A stretch of DNA of 63,545 nucleotides, from positions 1 through 63,545 of the forward strand of contig JAFUOZ010000038.1 in the NCBI GenBank assembly GCA_017481565.1, in the 5' to 3' direction. The translations under genes were made by a program, and so were the position numbers. Under the pieces are notes generated by a model, which saw only the letters and a list, made by a program, of their open reading frames with translations, made no database searches and was not told the origin of the DNA. The number at the start of each line of letters is the position of its first letter. The stretch's first letter is position 1. Below are positions 42,201-50,475 of this stretch, piece by piece. The DNA comes from Oscillospiraceae bacterium. Its GTDB lineage: Bacteria > Bacillota > Clostridia > Oscillospirales > Ruminococcaceae.

Positions 42201-42590
42201 TCATTTCCTCCCGTTGAGCAGCTCGTCCGAAAGTCTGATTATTTCGGGAGCTATTTTTTTTCGCTCGGTCTCTGTTATGCGGCTGTATACCGGATATGCC
42301 GTCAGACAGCCTGCAAGTCCGATAAAGCCTGTGATTATACCTACTGTGAAAAGCTTATCTGCCCACAGCAGTACACAGCACATTCCTGTGCCGAAAACAA
42401 GTGTGCTTATTATTCCCACGGTGAGAGAAAGCACGGTGCCTTTTCGGGTGACGCTTTTGTCAAGCTTTCTGAGCTGCTCCAGCTTATCAGGCTCACGGGG
42501 GATATATTTGCTTCTTATTTTGTTTATTTCCTCATTGTCTGACGCTGAATAGGTGTATGAAAAGGTGTTTTTGTTTTTATCAGTATTCAT
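42201..42590 (-). CDS. Small membrane protein of unknown function
   Basis: A 129-residue protein from the ATG at 42590 (SD GAGTGA); its start overlaps the previous stop codon region. The soluble N-terminus contains EINKIRSKYIPREPDKLEQLRKLDKSVTRK in pieces, followed by two membrane helices (about residues 53-75 and 82-105). Similar clostridial proteins are sometimes labelled dihydropteridine reductase in databases, without support that I know of. It is the last gene of a response regulator/kinase/membrane-protein operon. Confidence 0.7.
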   Translation of the reverse strand: MNTDKNKNTFSYTYSASDNEEINKIRSKYIPREPDKLEQLRKLDKSVTRKGTVLSLTVGIISTLVFGTGMCCVLLWADKLFTVGIITGFIGLAGCLTAYPVYSRITETERKKIAPEIIRLSDELLNGRK

Positions 42591-42591
42591 A

Positions 42592-43458
42592 TTAGTCACT
42601 CAGCCTTTTTATTCTTCTGCATGAATTTATTATCATATATATCGATACGGAAAGTATGATAATACATATGCCTGCTCCGGTACAGGCGGTCATTATCCTG
42701 TTGAAATCCTTGTTCTCGCCGTATCGGGAAAGCATTGCTGTTTCCAGGGAAAGCAGCGATACAAGTGCCGCTGCAAAGCTTATCGCCTTTGACGCTGACA
42801 TGACGGGACTGTTATATTTTCTGTATTTTACTATATCCTTTACGGATACCGCTACATTGAAAAATGTATATGCCGCCGATGCAATGACGATTATTTCGGG
42901 ATATGAATATGCCTTATCCTGCCATACCATCTGAAAGACTATGCCTGTAAGGGAAAGATTCAGCATTGCCATTAATATTCCGCATATACGGTAGCTTTTA
43001 TATTCGGAAAGCATATCCTGTCCGCTTTTTCTCATCTGCCTTAAAAGCAGAAAGCGCATTACCGAAAGCACCATATAATATACCGCAGCGGCGCCCCACC
43101 AGAATGAAGAATAATATATCCCCGAAATAAGCTTGAATACAGAATAGATTATATTTATCGTAAGGGATACATAAAGGGATACTCTCACCTTAAAGGATAT
43201 ATCGGTCAGATATTTATTTCCTAAAGGGTGAGCGTACACAAGCTGCTTTGTTTTTCTGTATCGGTCGGGGACAGTCTTTGACATGAAAATGCATACCGTC
43301 GTCAGAGTATATGCGGAAAGGGCATATACAGCGCATGAAACAGGGTGTGTGTCATAGCCTTTTATAAATATATATACAAGAGCGGCGGTGCATAGTACAG
43401 AAAGCAGCAGCATTACCCACCCTTTCGGGTAAAGCAGTTTTTTAAGAGTGTGTTTCAT
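42592..43458 (-). CDS. Polytopic membrane protein of a two-component operon
   Basis: A 288-residue protein with about eight hydrophobic helices and no catalytic motif that I can see. It overlaps the end of the histidine kinase gene by 17 bp and starts behind GAGGGAAC, so it is translationally coupled with the kinase. It may be a sensor partner or a transport component. I do not recognise the family. Confidence 0.7.
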   Translation of the reverse strand: MKHTLKKLLYPKGWVMLLLSVLCTAALVYIFIKGYDTHPVSCAVYALSAYTLTTVCIFMSKTVPDRYRKTKQLVYAHPLGNKYLTDISFKVRVSLYVSLTINIIYSVFKLISGIYYSSFWWGAAAVYYMVLSVMRFLLLRQMRKSGQDMLSEYKSYRICGILMAMLNLSLTGIVFQMVWQDKAYSYPEIIVIASAAYTFFNVAVSVKDIVKYRKYNSPVMSASKAISFAAALVSLLSLETAMLSRYGENKDFNRIMTACTGAGICIIILSVSIYMIINSCRRIKRLSD

Positions 43459-44506
43459 GTTCCCTCTGCAGCTTTACGGTAAAGGTGCTGCCCTTTCCCT
43501 TTTCGCTTTCTACCGTTATTTCTCCGTGTATGATATCCACAACACGCTTTACAAGGGCAAGTCCCAGACCGTTGCCCTGTCCGCTGTGGGAGGTGTCTCC
43601 CTGATAGAATTTATCAAAGATACGTGCGCCCTCCTCGGAGGATATTCCGCAGCCTGTATCGGATATTTTTACCCATGCATAGCTTTCGTCGGCGTATACC
43701 TCAGTGCGTACCCTTCCGCCCTCGTCGGTGAATTTAAAGGCATTTGACAGCAGATTATTCCATACAAGAGTAAGCAATTCGGGGTCGGAGCAGATGAAAA
43801 TATCCTCGTTTATTTCAATTTCCGGCTCGATGTTCTTTTTCTCCCACAGGCTTTCATATTGCAGGATACATTCGCAAAGCTGTTCATTGAGCAGGTATTT
43901 TTTCTTTTCGGGGAATATCTGCTGGTTTTCAAGCTTATTCAGTTTAAGTATATTGGTTATAAGTGCGGAAAGCCTTTTACACGCTTCGGTTATGCTTTCG
44001 GCGTAGGATATGCGCTTTTCCTCTGAAAGCTTCGGCTCACGCAGCAAAGAGCCGTAATTCTGCATTACCGCAAGGGGCGTTTTCAGCTCATGAGATACGC
44101 AGGATATAAAATCGGTGCGGAGCGCTTCAACTCCCGAAAGCTCCTCTGCCAGAAGATTTATATTATCCGCTATTTCGGAAAAATGGCTGTATTTTCCTCC
44201 GCTTAAGGCTATCCTTGCGGAAAAATCTCCGTTTTTTATCCTGTTGAGGCTTTTCAGTATTTCCTCGGCGGGACGGTCTACGGTGAGCTTTCGGCGGATA
44301 TAGTCTATCGCCGAAAAAAGTGCCGCTAAGATAAATATATTTGCAAAGGCAACAGGCGCAAAGGTGCGTACAGTCTCTTCGGAAAGAGTTACCGTATTGA
44401 AGGAAAGCAGAAAGGTACAGGTTATTACAAAGGCTATGACAGTGAAAAATATCATAAAGCTTTGAAATACACCGAGAGCATTCTTTATAAAAGCTTTTCC
44501 GTTCAT
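43442..44506 (-). CDS. Sensor histidine kinase
   Basis: A 354-residue kinase with two membrane helices (about 12-35 and 48-68), a HAMP-like linker (LNRIKNGDFSARI), a dimerisation/phospho-acceptor domain (SHELKTPLAVM, His near residue 140) and an ATPase domain with NNLLSNAFKFTD, DTGCGIS and GNGLGLALVK. It overlaps its response regulator gene by 4 bp (ATGA). The stimulus is unknown. The adjacent membrane proteins may help in sensing. Confidence 0.9.
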   Translation of the reverse strand: MNGKAFIKNALGVFQSFMIFFTVIAFVITCTFLLSFNTVTLSEETVRTFAPVAFANIFILAALFSAIDYIRRKLTVDRPAEEILKSLNRIKNGDFSARIALSGGKYSHFSEIADNINLLAEELSGVEALRTDFISCVSHELKTPLAVMQNYGSLLREPKLSEEKRISYAESITEACKRLSALITNILKLNKLENQQIFPEKKKYLLNEQLCECILQYESLWEKKNIEPEIEINEDIFICSDPELLTLVWNNLLSNAFKFTDEGGRVRTEVYADESYAWVKISDTGCGISSEEGARIFDKFYQGDTSHSGQGNGLGLALVKRVVDIIHGEITVESEKGKGSTFTVKLQREHETHS

Positions 44507-45174
44507 TTTATCACCGCCTTATACCCCAGTCCGTGAACGGTGACTATCTGAAATGAATCACAATCGGACAGCTTTCCTCTCAGCTTGGTCATATATACAT
44601 CAACGGTACGGGGGCTTGAATCGGTGTCAGCGTCCCAGAATTCGTCCATAAGCTGAGCACGGGTGAAGGTTTTGCGGGGGTATGAAAGCAGCTTATAGAG
44701 TATGCTGAATTCACGGGCGGTCATGGGTATTTCTTCGTTATTCAAATAGGCAGTGTGTTCATCTGCGTCCATGACAAAGCTGCCTATCGTTATGCGTCGG
44801 CTTGCGGATATGCCTGCACGTCTTAGCAGTGCGCCTATACGCAGAATAAGCTCTTCAAAATCAACAGGCTTTACCATAAAATCGTCAATGCCTGCACGAT
44901 ACCCCTTCTGCATTGCGTCAAAGTCATCTCTTGCGGTCATGAATAGTATGGGGATATTTTCATTGAGGGAGCGGACTGTCTTTACAAAGTCAAAGCCGTT
45001 TTCACCGGGCAGCATTATATCAGAGATGATAAGGTCAAAGACGGTATCATACATAGCGTCATAGGCTTCATCCGCATTGAAGCAGCCCTTTGTATTATAG
45101 CCGCTGTTATTCAGCAGAGTGCATACACTGCGGTTAAGCTCGGTATCGTCCTCAAGTATAAGAATATTGAACAT
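44503..45174 (-). CDS. OmpR-family response regulator
   Basis: A 223-residue regulator from the ATG at 45174, preceded by GGGGGAA. The receiver has Asp-Asp near the N-terminus (LEDDTELN), the phospho-acceptor Asp in DLIISDIMLPGENG (near residue 50) and KPVDF. A C-terminal winged helix (SSPRTVDVYMTKLRGKL, GLGYKAV) binds DNA. It is the first gene of a four-gene operon with the kinase and two membrane proteins. Confidence 0.93.
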   Translation of the reverse strand: MFNILILEDDTELNRSVCTLLNNSGYNTKGCFNADEAYDAMYDTVFDLIISDIMLPGENGFDFVKTVRSLNENIPILFMTARDDFDAMQKGYRAGIDDFMVKPVDFEELILRIGALLRRAGISASRRITIGSFVMDADEHTAYLNNEEIPMTAREFSILYKLLSYPRKTFTRAQLMDEFWDADTDSSPRTVDVYMTKLRGKLSDCDSFQIVTVHGLGYKAVIK

Positions 45175-45288
45175 AATAATTCCCCCATATTTTAGCGTAT
45201 ATACCATTATATCATACAAATGTTAAAGTTTTGTTTGTATTTTCTGATTTCGGCAGATATTTTTGTACACAATTATTGTTTATTCCTC

Positions 45289-45317
45289 TTGAAAAAACGG
45301 GAAATATATGGTATAAT
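45289..45317 (+). promoter_or_regulatory. Sigma-A promoter for the CatA/SprA-like gene
   Basis: TTGAAA at 45289-45294, 17-bp spacer, TATAAT at 45312-45317. Confidence 0.65.
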
Positions 45318-45362
45318 CATTCTATAAAGCAAAAATTTGCAGTACGGAAAGGAAGTGTCATT

Positions 45363-45959
45363 ATGGGAGTAGGAGCTATAGGCGCATCGGGCGTAAGCTT
45401 TTTTGCAGGCAGTTTTTCATCAGCTTCAGATACCAGAGAGGGTATCGAAAAGAAGCTCAGTGACCTTAAGCAGCAGCGCAAGGAATTTGAACAGTTCAGC
45501 GATTCGGATAAAATGGTACAGAGTATTGACAAGAGGATAAATAATCTTCAGTCAAGGCTCGATAAAATGGACAGCAAGGGTATACAGGGCAAGGAAGAGT
45601 GCAAGACCTGCGAAAACCGCAGATATCAGGACGGCTCGGACGACCCCGGAGTATCCTTTAAGACAGCCTCAAAGGTAAAGCCTGAGGAGGCTGAGGCAGC
45701 GGTAAGAGGTCATGAAATGGAGCATGTAAACCGCAATCGTGCCAAGGCTTCCCGTGAGGGTAAAGAGGTCGTTTATCAGAATGTGACTATCAAGAGGGGA
45801 ATATGCCCCGAATGCGGCGATACCTTTGTTGCAGGCGGTGAGACTGTTACCGCTACACGCAATAAGCAGGAGCAGCAGCCTAAGCAGGACCAGCGTTTCA
45901 AGGTGGGTCTTACAGATTATGCACAGGCTATCGGAGGTCATCTTAATTCTGTAGCGTAA
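45363..45959 (+). CDS. SprA-related putative zinc metalloprotease (CJM1_0395/CatA type)
   Basis: A 198-residue protein from the ATG at 45363 behind GGAAGGAAG. A coiled-coil (about 25-75) leads to a Cys pair (CKTCENRRYQDGSDDPGVSFK), then a zinc-protease-like motif HEMEH (in AVRGHEMEHVNRNRAKA, near residue 118) and a second Cys pair CPECG. This order matches the SprA-related family PF12118, whose members carry the conserved Cys motifs and HExxH. Activity has not been established for the family as far as I know. No signal peptide is seen, so it is probably cytoplasmic. Confidence 0.75.
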   Translation: MGVGAIGASGVSFFAGSFSSASDTREGIEKKLSDLKQQRKEFEQFSDSDKMVQSIDKRINNLQSRLDKMDSKGIQGKEECKTCENRRYQDGSDDPGVSFKTASKVKPEEAEAAVRGHEMEHVNRNRAKASREGKEVVYQNVTIKRGICPECGDTFVAGGETVTATRNKQEQQPKQDQRFKVGLTDYAQAIGGHLNSVA

Positions 45960-45974
45960 TTACATAGCATATTC

Positions 45975-46011
45975 AAATGCGTATCTCGTGATGAGGTACG
46001 CATTTTTTATA
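45975..46011. terminator. Terminator between convergent genes
   Basis: AAATGCGTA / TACGCATTT stem with T-run; works for both sides. Confidence 0.8.
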
Positions 46012-47008
46012 CAGATGTGCTTTTGTATATCCTCATATCGAACATTGCGCCGCCTTTGTCAGCATTTTTTACCTGAAGATTTCCGTTCTGTGCGGCGATT
46101 ATTTTATGTGCAAAGGCAAGTCCTATGCCGTAGCCGCTTTTTGATAATTCATCTGAGCGGTAAAAGCGTTCAAATATGTGGGGGAGCTCATTTTCGGGTA
46201 TGCCTGCGCCGCTGTCGGTTATCGTGATACCTGTATATATGGCGTTTTCCTCTGCTCTTACAGTGACGCTGCTGCCCTCGGGAGTATGCTCCAGGCAGTT
46301 TTTCAGGATATTTGTAAGCGCCTCGGTGCAGTAGGACATATCGCCGTAAAGGTGAGGGTCTCCGACTATATCCGTTATCAGCTCTACATTTTTCAGCTCG
46401 TATGCTACCGAAAGCGGCTCGGCTGCCGACAGGATAAGTCGGCGGCAGGATATATCGGTACTGCGGAAGGTGACTGCGCCTGCTTCAAGACGGGAGATTC
46501 CCAGAAGAGTCTCAATAAGCTGTGTGCATCTGTCCGAAAGCTCGTAAAGCTCACGGATATATTCTCTCTGACGGCTTTTTTCAAGGTCGGGCTTTCGGAG
46601 CATATTCAGTATAAGCAGCATTGAGGTCAGGGGTGTTCTCAGCTGATGTGAAATATCCTCCATTGCTTCTTGCATCAGCTTTTTGTCCTTTGAAAGCATA
46701 CTGTTCTGTTCACGGAGCTTGACGGTCATTTTATATATATCGGAGGAAAGGGCAGACAGCTCTCCCTCGTTGTAATCGGAAAAGGAAACAGTTTCAATGC
46801 CATTTAATATCTTATTTATCTTTTCACTCAGCTCTGAAATTGTCATTGACCGTTTTTTATGATAATGCAGTGATATGAAAAGGGTCGAAAGTGATGTGCA
46901 TAATAAAATAACTGCACAGGGGATATTTATAGGCATACAGACCGCAAAGCCTACGGCAGTTATGATTATATGAATTATGGTCTGTGCTTTGATCTTCGGG
47001 TCGTTCAT
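46007..47008 (-). CDS. Sensor histidine kinase
   Basis: A 333-residue kinase. Two membrane helices near the N-terminus with almost no external loop, then a HAMP-like region, SHQLRTPLTSMLL (His near residue 122) and an ATPase domain with NILKNCLEHTPEGS, DSGAGIP and GYGIGLAFA. The short sensor part suggests sensing within the membrane or through a partner. It overlaps its response regulator gene by one base. No target operon lies adjacent. Confidence 0.9.
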   Translation of the reverse strand: MNDPKIKAQTIIHIIITAVGFAVCMPINIPCAVILLCTSLSTLFISLHYHKKRSMTISELSEKINKILNGIETVSFSDYNEGELSALSSDIYKMTVKLREQNSMLSKDKKLMQEAMEDISHQLRTPLTSMLLILNMLRKPDLEKSRQREYIRELYELSDRCTQLIETLLGISRLEAGAVTFRSTDISCRRLILSAAEPLSVAYELKNVELITDIVGDPHLYGDMSYCTEALTNILKNCLEHTPEGSSVTVRAEENAIYTGITITDSGAGIPENELPHIFERFYRSDELSKSGYGIGLAFAHKIIAAQNGNLQVKNADKGGAMFDMRIYKSTSV

Positions 47009-47682
47009 TATGTATCAGCCGCCTTATATCCAAGACCTCTGACGGTCTTTATTATTTCGGGGTGAGCGGGGTCGTCCTCGATTTTTTCTCTGAGACGTTT
47101 CATATATACATTCAGTGTATTATCGGATACGAATTCGCTTGAAACTGACCACAGCTCGTCAATGAGACGGTCTCTGGACATCAGTATGCCCTTGTTTGAG
47201 AAAAAGACCAGCAGCAGCTTATATTCAAGTGCGGAAAGATAAAGCTCGCTTCCGTTTTTGGTGACTATACCCTTTGCGGTATCTATCGAAACATTTCCGC
47301 AGGATATGACAGATGAGGCTGTGCCGTGTCTGCGCATGGCGTTTTTTATACGTGCTGCCAGTTCACGAGGGCGGAAGGGTTTGGGGATATAATCGTCTGC
47401 GCCTACCTCAAAGCCTGCAACGGTACAGGCTTCATCTGCGGCGGCGGTAAGGAATATCACGGGCATATCGGAGGTTTTACGTATCTCCGAGCATACCGAA
47501 AAGCCGTTTCCGTCACCTAGAGAAAGGTCTACAAGGGCACAGTCAAAGCTGTCTGTTTCAAAGGCTGTGACAGCGTCGGTCTGCCCCTTTGCGTGTACTA
47601 CGGTGTAATGCTCCGACATGAGAAATTTCATCAGATTTCTTGCAAGCTGTTCATCGTCCTCTACTATAAGTATTTTTGACAT
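47008..47682 (-). CDS. OmpR-family response regulator
   Basis: A 224-residue regulator from the ATG at 47682 behind GGAAGGAGC. The frame could extend upstream, but only into repeat R4. The receiver shows VEDDEQLA, the phospho-Asp in DCALVDLSLGDGNG and KPFRP. The C-terminal winged helix contains SDNTLNVYMKRLREKIE and GLGYKAAD. It forms a two-gene operon with the downstream kinase. Confidence 0.92.
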   Translation of the reverse strand: MSKILIVEDDEQLARNLMKFLMSEHYTVVHAKGQTDAVTAFETDSFDCALVDLSLGDGNGFSVCSEIRKTSDMPVIFLTAAADEACTVAGFEVGADDYIPKPFRPRELAARIKNAMRRHGTASSVISCGNVSIDTAKGIVTKNGSELYLSALEYKLLLVFFSNKGILMSRDRLIDELWSVSSEFVSDNTLNVYMKRLREKIEDDPAHPEIIKTVRGLGYKAADT

Positions 47683-47699
47683 TTTCAATGCTCCTTCCC

Positions 47700-47741
47700 T
47701 TAAGGAACCGATGCCTGCGGCTTTGATCAGCGGTTCCTTAA
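47700..47741. repeat. Repeat family I, internally deleted copy R4 (42 bp)
   Basis: Both ends TTAAGGAACCG / CGGTTCCTTAA are present, and the GCCTGCGGC side hairpin is kept. The long arm is gone. It lies between the promoter region and the start of the response regulator gene. Confidence 0.75.
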
Positions 47742-47911
47742 AGCTGTTGATCATATTATAACATATTATGGGGGATTTGGCAAGAAAATTAAAAAATGAT
47801 TAATAATATGGGTAATTGCTTGCAATGAGGAGTAAAAGAAAGTATAATTTATAGTATAAATAACGCAATATCAAAGGTAAAAATGAAAATATTTGGAAAT
47901 GAGATAGTATT

Positions 47912-48559
47912 ATGAAGTGGTCAAAAAAGATAAAAAATACTGTTATTGTGATTATATCGGTATTGGTTTTGTATCATATACCGATATTTATGATAACATT
48001 TTCGGCAGACTGTGACAATGATTGCCGCAGTCTTATATATGAGCTGAATTTTAAATCGGGACACCGTTATCATTGTTCCGCATATAAATATGAGGGTAAA
48101 TATATAATAGACATGATGACTTTTACACAGACAGACAAAAGCAGAAATAAGCTGTTGACAGAGATGCGTAATAACGTTATTGATTTTCTTGATGATAATC
48201 CCGAGCATATTCTGAACAGATCTCAGATAGTGCTTGCTTTTTCATTGGGCGGTACCGAATCAATATATGTGTATAATTATGATTTCTCTGCATCGGAAAA
48301 TACCTGCCAGCTTGATGCAAAGGAATTGTCATATATAGATAATCTTTACGTAAATGATATTGAAGATATTGAGCCTTTTGCATTTGCGAGGGTAATGAGG
48401 TTTTATCCTGTTTCCGAGGAATATTCCGATATGAACGCTTTTGATGATTTTCAGGCGGCAGAGCATATTTATATTCACTGCTGTAAGGAAAATGCCTGTT
48501 ATGATTATTTCAGACAGCTTTCCGATAAATATCCGTCAGTTGAATTATTGCAGAATTAA
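47912..48559 (+). CDS. Hypothetical membrane-anchored protein
   Basis: A 215-residue protein with one N-terminal membrane helix (about residues 9-30) and an exported alpha/beta region with several Cys residues (CDNDC, HCCKENAC). No family recognised. Its stop codon is formed by the first bases of repeat R5, so the present C-terminus may differ from the ancestral one. Confidence 0.6.
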   Translation: MKWSKKIKNTVIVIISVLVLYHIPIFMITFSADCDNDCRSLIYELNFKSGHRYHCSAYKYEGKYIIDMMTFTQTDKSRNKLLTEMRNNVIDFLDDNPEHILNRSQIVLAFSLGGTESIYVYNYDFSASENTCQLDAKELSYIDNLYVNDIEDIEPFAFARVMRFYPVSEEYSDMNAFDDFQAAEHIYIHCCKENACYDYFRQLSDKYPSVELLQN

Positions 48560-48652
48560 GGAACCGCTGATTAAATCGCTTCACAACGCTCTCAGTGACG
48601 GATTTTCGAGCGTTGGAAGCGATGCCTACGGCTTTAATCAGTGCTTCCTTAA
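48556..48652. repeat. Repeat family I, copy R5 (97 bp)
   Basis: Intact ends TTAAGGAA / TTCCTTAA. Long arm ATCGCTTC / GAAGCGAT and inner arm CAACGCTC / GAGCGTTG, both matched changes relative to R1 and R6. Side hairpin GCC-GTA-GGC. It overlaps the stop codon (48557-48559) of the upstream gene. Confidence 0.9.
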
Positions 48653-48660
48653 TAATATAA

Positions 48661-48798
48661 AAAAGGCTTTGGGCATATATTAAGGAACCGCTGATTAAAT
48701 CGTTTCACGACCCACTCAGTCACGTTTTTTCGTGGGTCTGAAACGATGCCTACGGCTTTAATCAGCGCTTCCTTAAATACTGCTCAAAGCCTTTTATT
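48661..48798 (+). terminator. Terminator hairpin split by repeat R6
   Basis: AAAAGGCTTTG at 48661-48671 and CAAAGCCTTTT at 48784-48794 are perfect partners, followed by ATTTAT. Repeat R6 occupies the loop between them. Removing one R6 with one TTAA restores a compact hairpin. Confidence 0.6.
48680..48776. repeat. Repeat family I, copy R6 (97 bp)
   Basis: Intact TTAA-bounded copy with arms ATCGTTTC / GAAACGAT and GACCCAC / GTGGGTC. It is inserted in the loop of a terminator hairpin. Confidence 0.9.
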
Positions 48799-48813
48799 TA
48801 TCAGAATTTATTG

Positions 48814-48916
48814 ATTGCGAATTGCGAATTACGAATTACGAATTACGAATTGCGAATTACGAATTGCGAATTACGAATTGCGAATTGCGCATTGCGAATT
48901 ACGCATTGCGCATTGC
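48814..48916. repeat. Heptanucleotide tandem repeat (GCGAATT/ACGAATT)
   Basis: About 14-15 units of seven bases with the two variants GCGAATT and ACGAATT, drifting to GCGCATT at the right end. It runs into the last codons of the adjacent gene on the minus strand. Confidence 0.9.
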
Positions 48917-50248
48917 TATAATATGCTTGTATTTTCCGCTTATGGGATTTGTTTCGGGTTTTTTATCGGATAAAAATACCTCCGCCGTAACGCCGTTTTT
49001 CAGAAGATAAGCTTCTACGGCGATTTTTGCCTTGTCATAAGCTGTATTTATATCATCGGAGACAAGTCTCAGCTCAAGGCGGCTGTTTTCATGCTGAATA
49101 AGCTGAAAACGCTGTATTTCGTGTATTTCCTTGATTATTGCATACAGTGACAGGGGAGCTATCCTTATACCGTTTTCAAAGGTGAGGATATCGTCTGTTC
49201 TGCCCTCTAAGGTGAGCCATGGTCTGTTATTGCCGCAGCTGCATGGCTCATTATGTATGGTCACACGGTCTGTTATTTCAAATCGGATAATGGGGCATAT
49301 CCTGTTTGCAAGATTGGTAAGAAGTACCTTTGAGGACTGTGTACCGAATGGAACGGGAGAATTATTTTCATCGACTGCTTCAAGTATTACCCAGTCATCG
49401 TTGATATGGAAATGCTTTTCGGTACATTCACACGCCATTGTGCCGCCCTCGGTGCAGGAATAGTTTGTCTGAACGTAACAGCCGAAAACACGGGACAGAT
49501 GCTCACGTACATCGTCGGTAAGCTTTTCGCCGCCTGTCATTATTATGGCAGGGCGTATATTCAGCCGTCCCTGCTCCTGCTCGGCGGCAAGAAGCTCCAT
49601 TGCGGTAGGGTAGCAGCCTATCATTGAGGGATTATATTCATTCAGAAGTGATACGATCTCCACGGTGGGTCTGCGAACATCACAGGTTTTCATGACATTC
49701 TTTTTCCATGGCATTTTCTTAAGATTATATCTTACCGAGCCGCAGCCCAGATAAAAGCCGTTATCCGCAAAAAGCGCAAGGGTTTTCTTGCCCGAGCTGA
49801 TAAAGGCGGACATATCCTCCTTTCGTGCAAAGCTGCGGAGTACGCCTATAGCGGAGGAAACATTCACGGTGGATTCGTCATAGAGCATTATACATGGGTT
49901 GCCTGTTGAGCCTGAGGTTGTATATACAAGGTATTTTCCGTCAAGCTTTGTTCCCACATTTGAAAGGTCGGACATGAAATCATTGACCTTTTTCAGAGTG
50001 ATGCTGCTGTCGGTGAGCCAGCGGTCGAAATTATCCATAAGCATTTTTTTATTTGTTACGGGCAGCTCACTGAGGGGAGTGTTTTTATTGATATTTTTAT
50101 ACAGCTCCGAAAAATAGGGACTGTTTTTCCTTGCATAAGCGATAAGCTCATCAAGTCTCTGCTTTTGCAGTGTGTTTCTTTGGTCGGGGGACATTCTGTC
50201 GGCTTTTCTGGTAAGTGAAAGTGCTTTGATAAGTCCGATCTTATTCAT
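48899..50248 (-). CDS. Adenylate-forming enzyme, phenylacetate-CoA ligase/CapK-like
   Basis: A 449-residue protein of the ANL fold: YTTSGSTGNPCIML (near residue 110) is the ATP-binding loop, MTGGEKL and TEGGTMACE follow, and TLEGRTDDIL near residue 345 leads into the C-terminal domain. The layout is that of PaaK/CapK-type enzymes, which activate a carboxylate with ATP, often for transfer to CoA or a sugar. No thiolation or capsule genes are adjacent, so the substrate cannot be named. Its last six or so codons lie in the heptamer repeat. Confidence 0.82.
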   Translation of the reverse strand: MNKIGLIKALSLTRKADRMSPDQRNTLQKQRLDELIAYARKNSPYFSELYKNINKNTPLSELPVTNKKMLMDNFDRWLTDSSITLKKVNDFMSDLSNVGTKLDGKYLVYTTSGSTGNPCIMLYDESTVNVSSAIGVLRSFARKEDMSAFISSGKKTLALFADNGFYLGCGSVRYNLKKMPWKKNVMKTCDVRRPTVEIVSLLNEYNPSMIGCYPTAMELLAAEQEQGRLNIRPAIIMTGGEKLTDDVREHLSRVFGCYVQTNYSCTEGGTMACECTEKHFHINDDWVILEAVDENNSPVPFGTQSSKVLLTNLANRICPIIRFEITDRVTIHNEPCSCGNNRPWLTLEGRTDDILTFENGIRIAPLSLYAIIKEIHEIQRFQLIQHENSRLELRLVSDDINTAYDKAKIAVEAYLLKNGVTAEVFLSDKKPETNPISGKYKHIIAMRNA

Positions 50249-50376
50249 GGTGTACCTCTTTTTGCTCCCTGTTTTTATAGTTTATTATATCAATTATAGC
50301 ATATTTTTCGTAAAAATACAAACTTTTCAATAAATAATGCACATCTGAGTATACGGTTTTATGTGCAAAATATAAA

Positions 50377-50463
50377 ATTTAATGATAAACGTTAAATTGC
50401 TATTGACAAACGTTAAAAGCTGTGATATTCTGTATACATAAGATTTAATGATAAACATTAAAT
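50377..50463 (+). promoter_or_regulatory. Promoter with two flanking 21-bp dyads upstream of CPBP gene
   Basis: TTGACA (50403-50408), 17 bp, TATTCT (50426-50431). A near-palindrome ATTTAATGATAAACGTTAAAT lies at 50377-50397, a second one differing by one base at 50443-50463, and a half-site AAACGTTAAA overlaps the -35/spacer. The centres of the dyads are 66 bp apart. A repressor bound at both could loop the promoter. Confidence 0.65.
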
Positions 50464-50475
50464 GTGAGGTGCGTT

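Noticed and set aside
47683..47754. N-terminal extension of the response regulator to 47754
   Set aside because: The extension is encoded by repeat R4, whereas the ATG at 47682 has a strong ribosome site and matches the family start.
48814..48916. Possible CRISPR array at the heptamer repeat
   Set aside because: The units are only 7 bp, contiguous and without spacers, and no cas gene is present.
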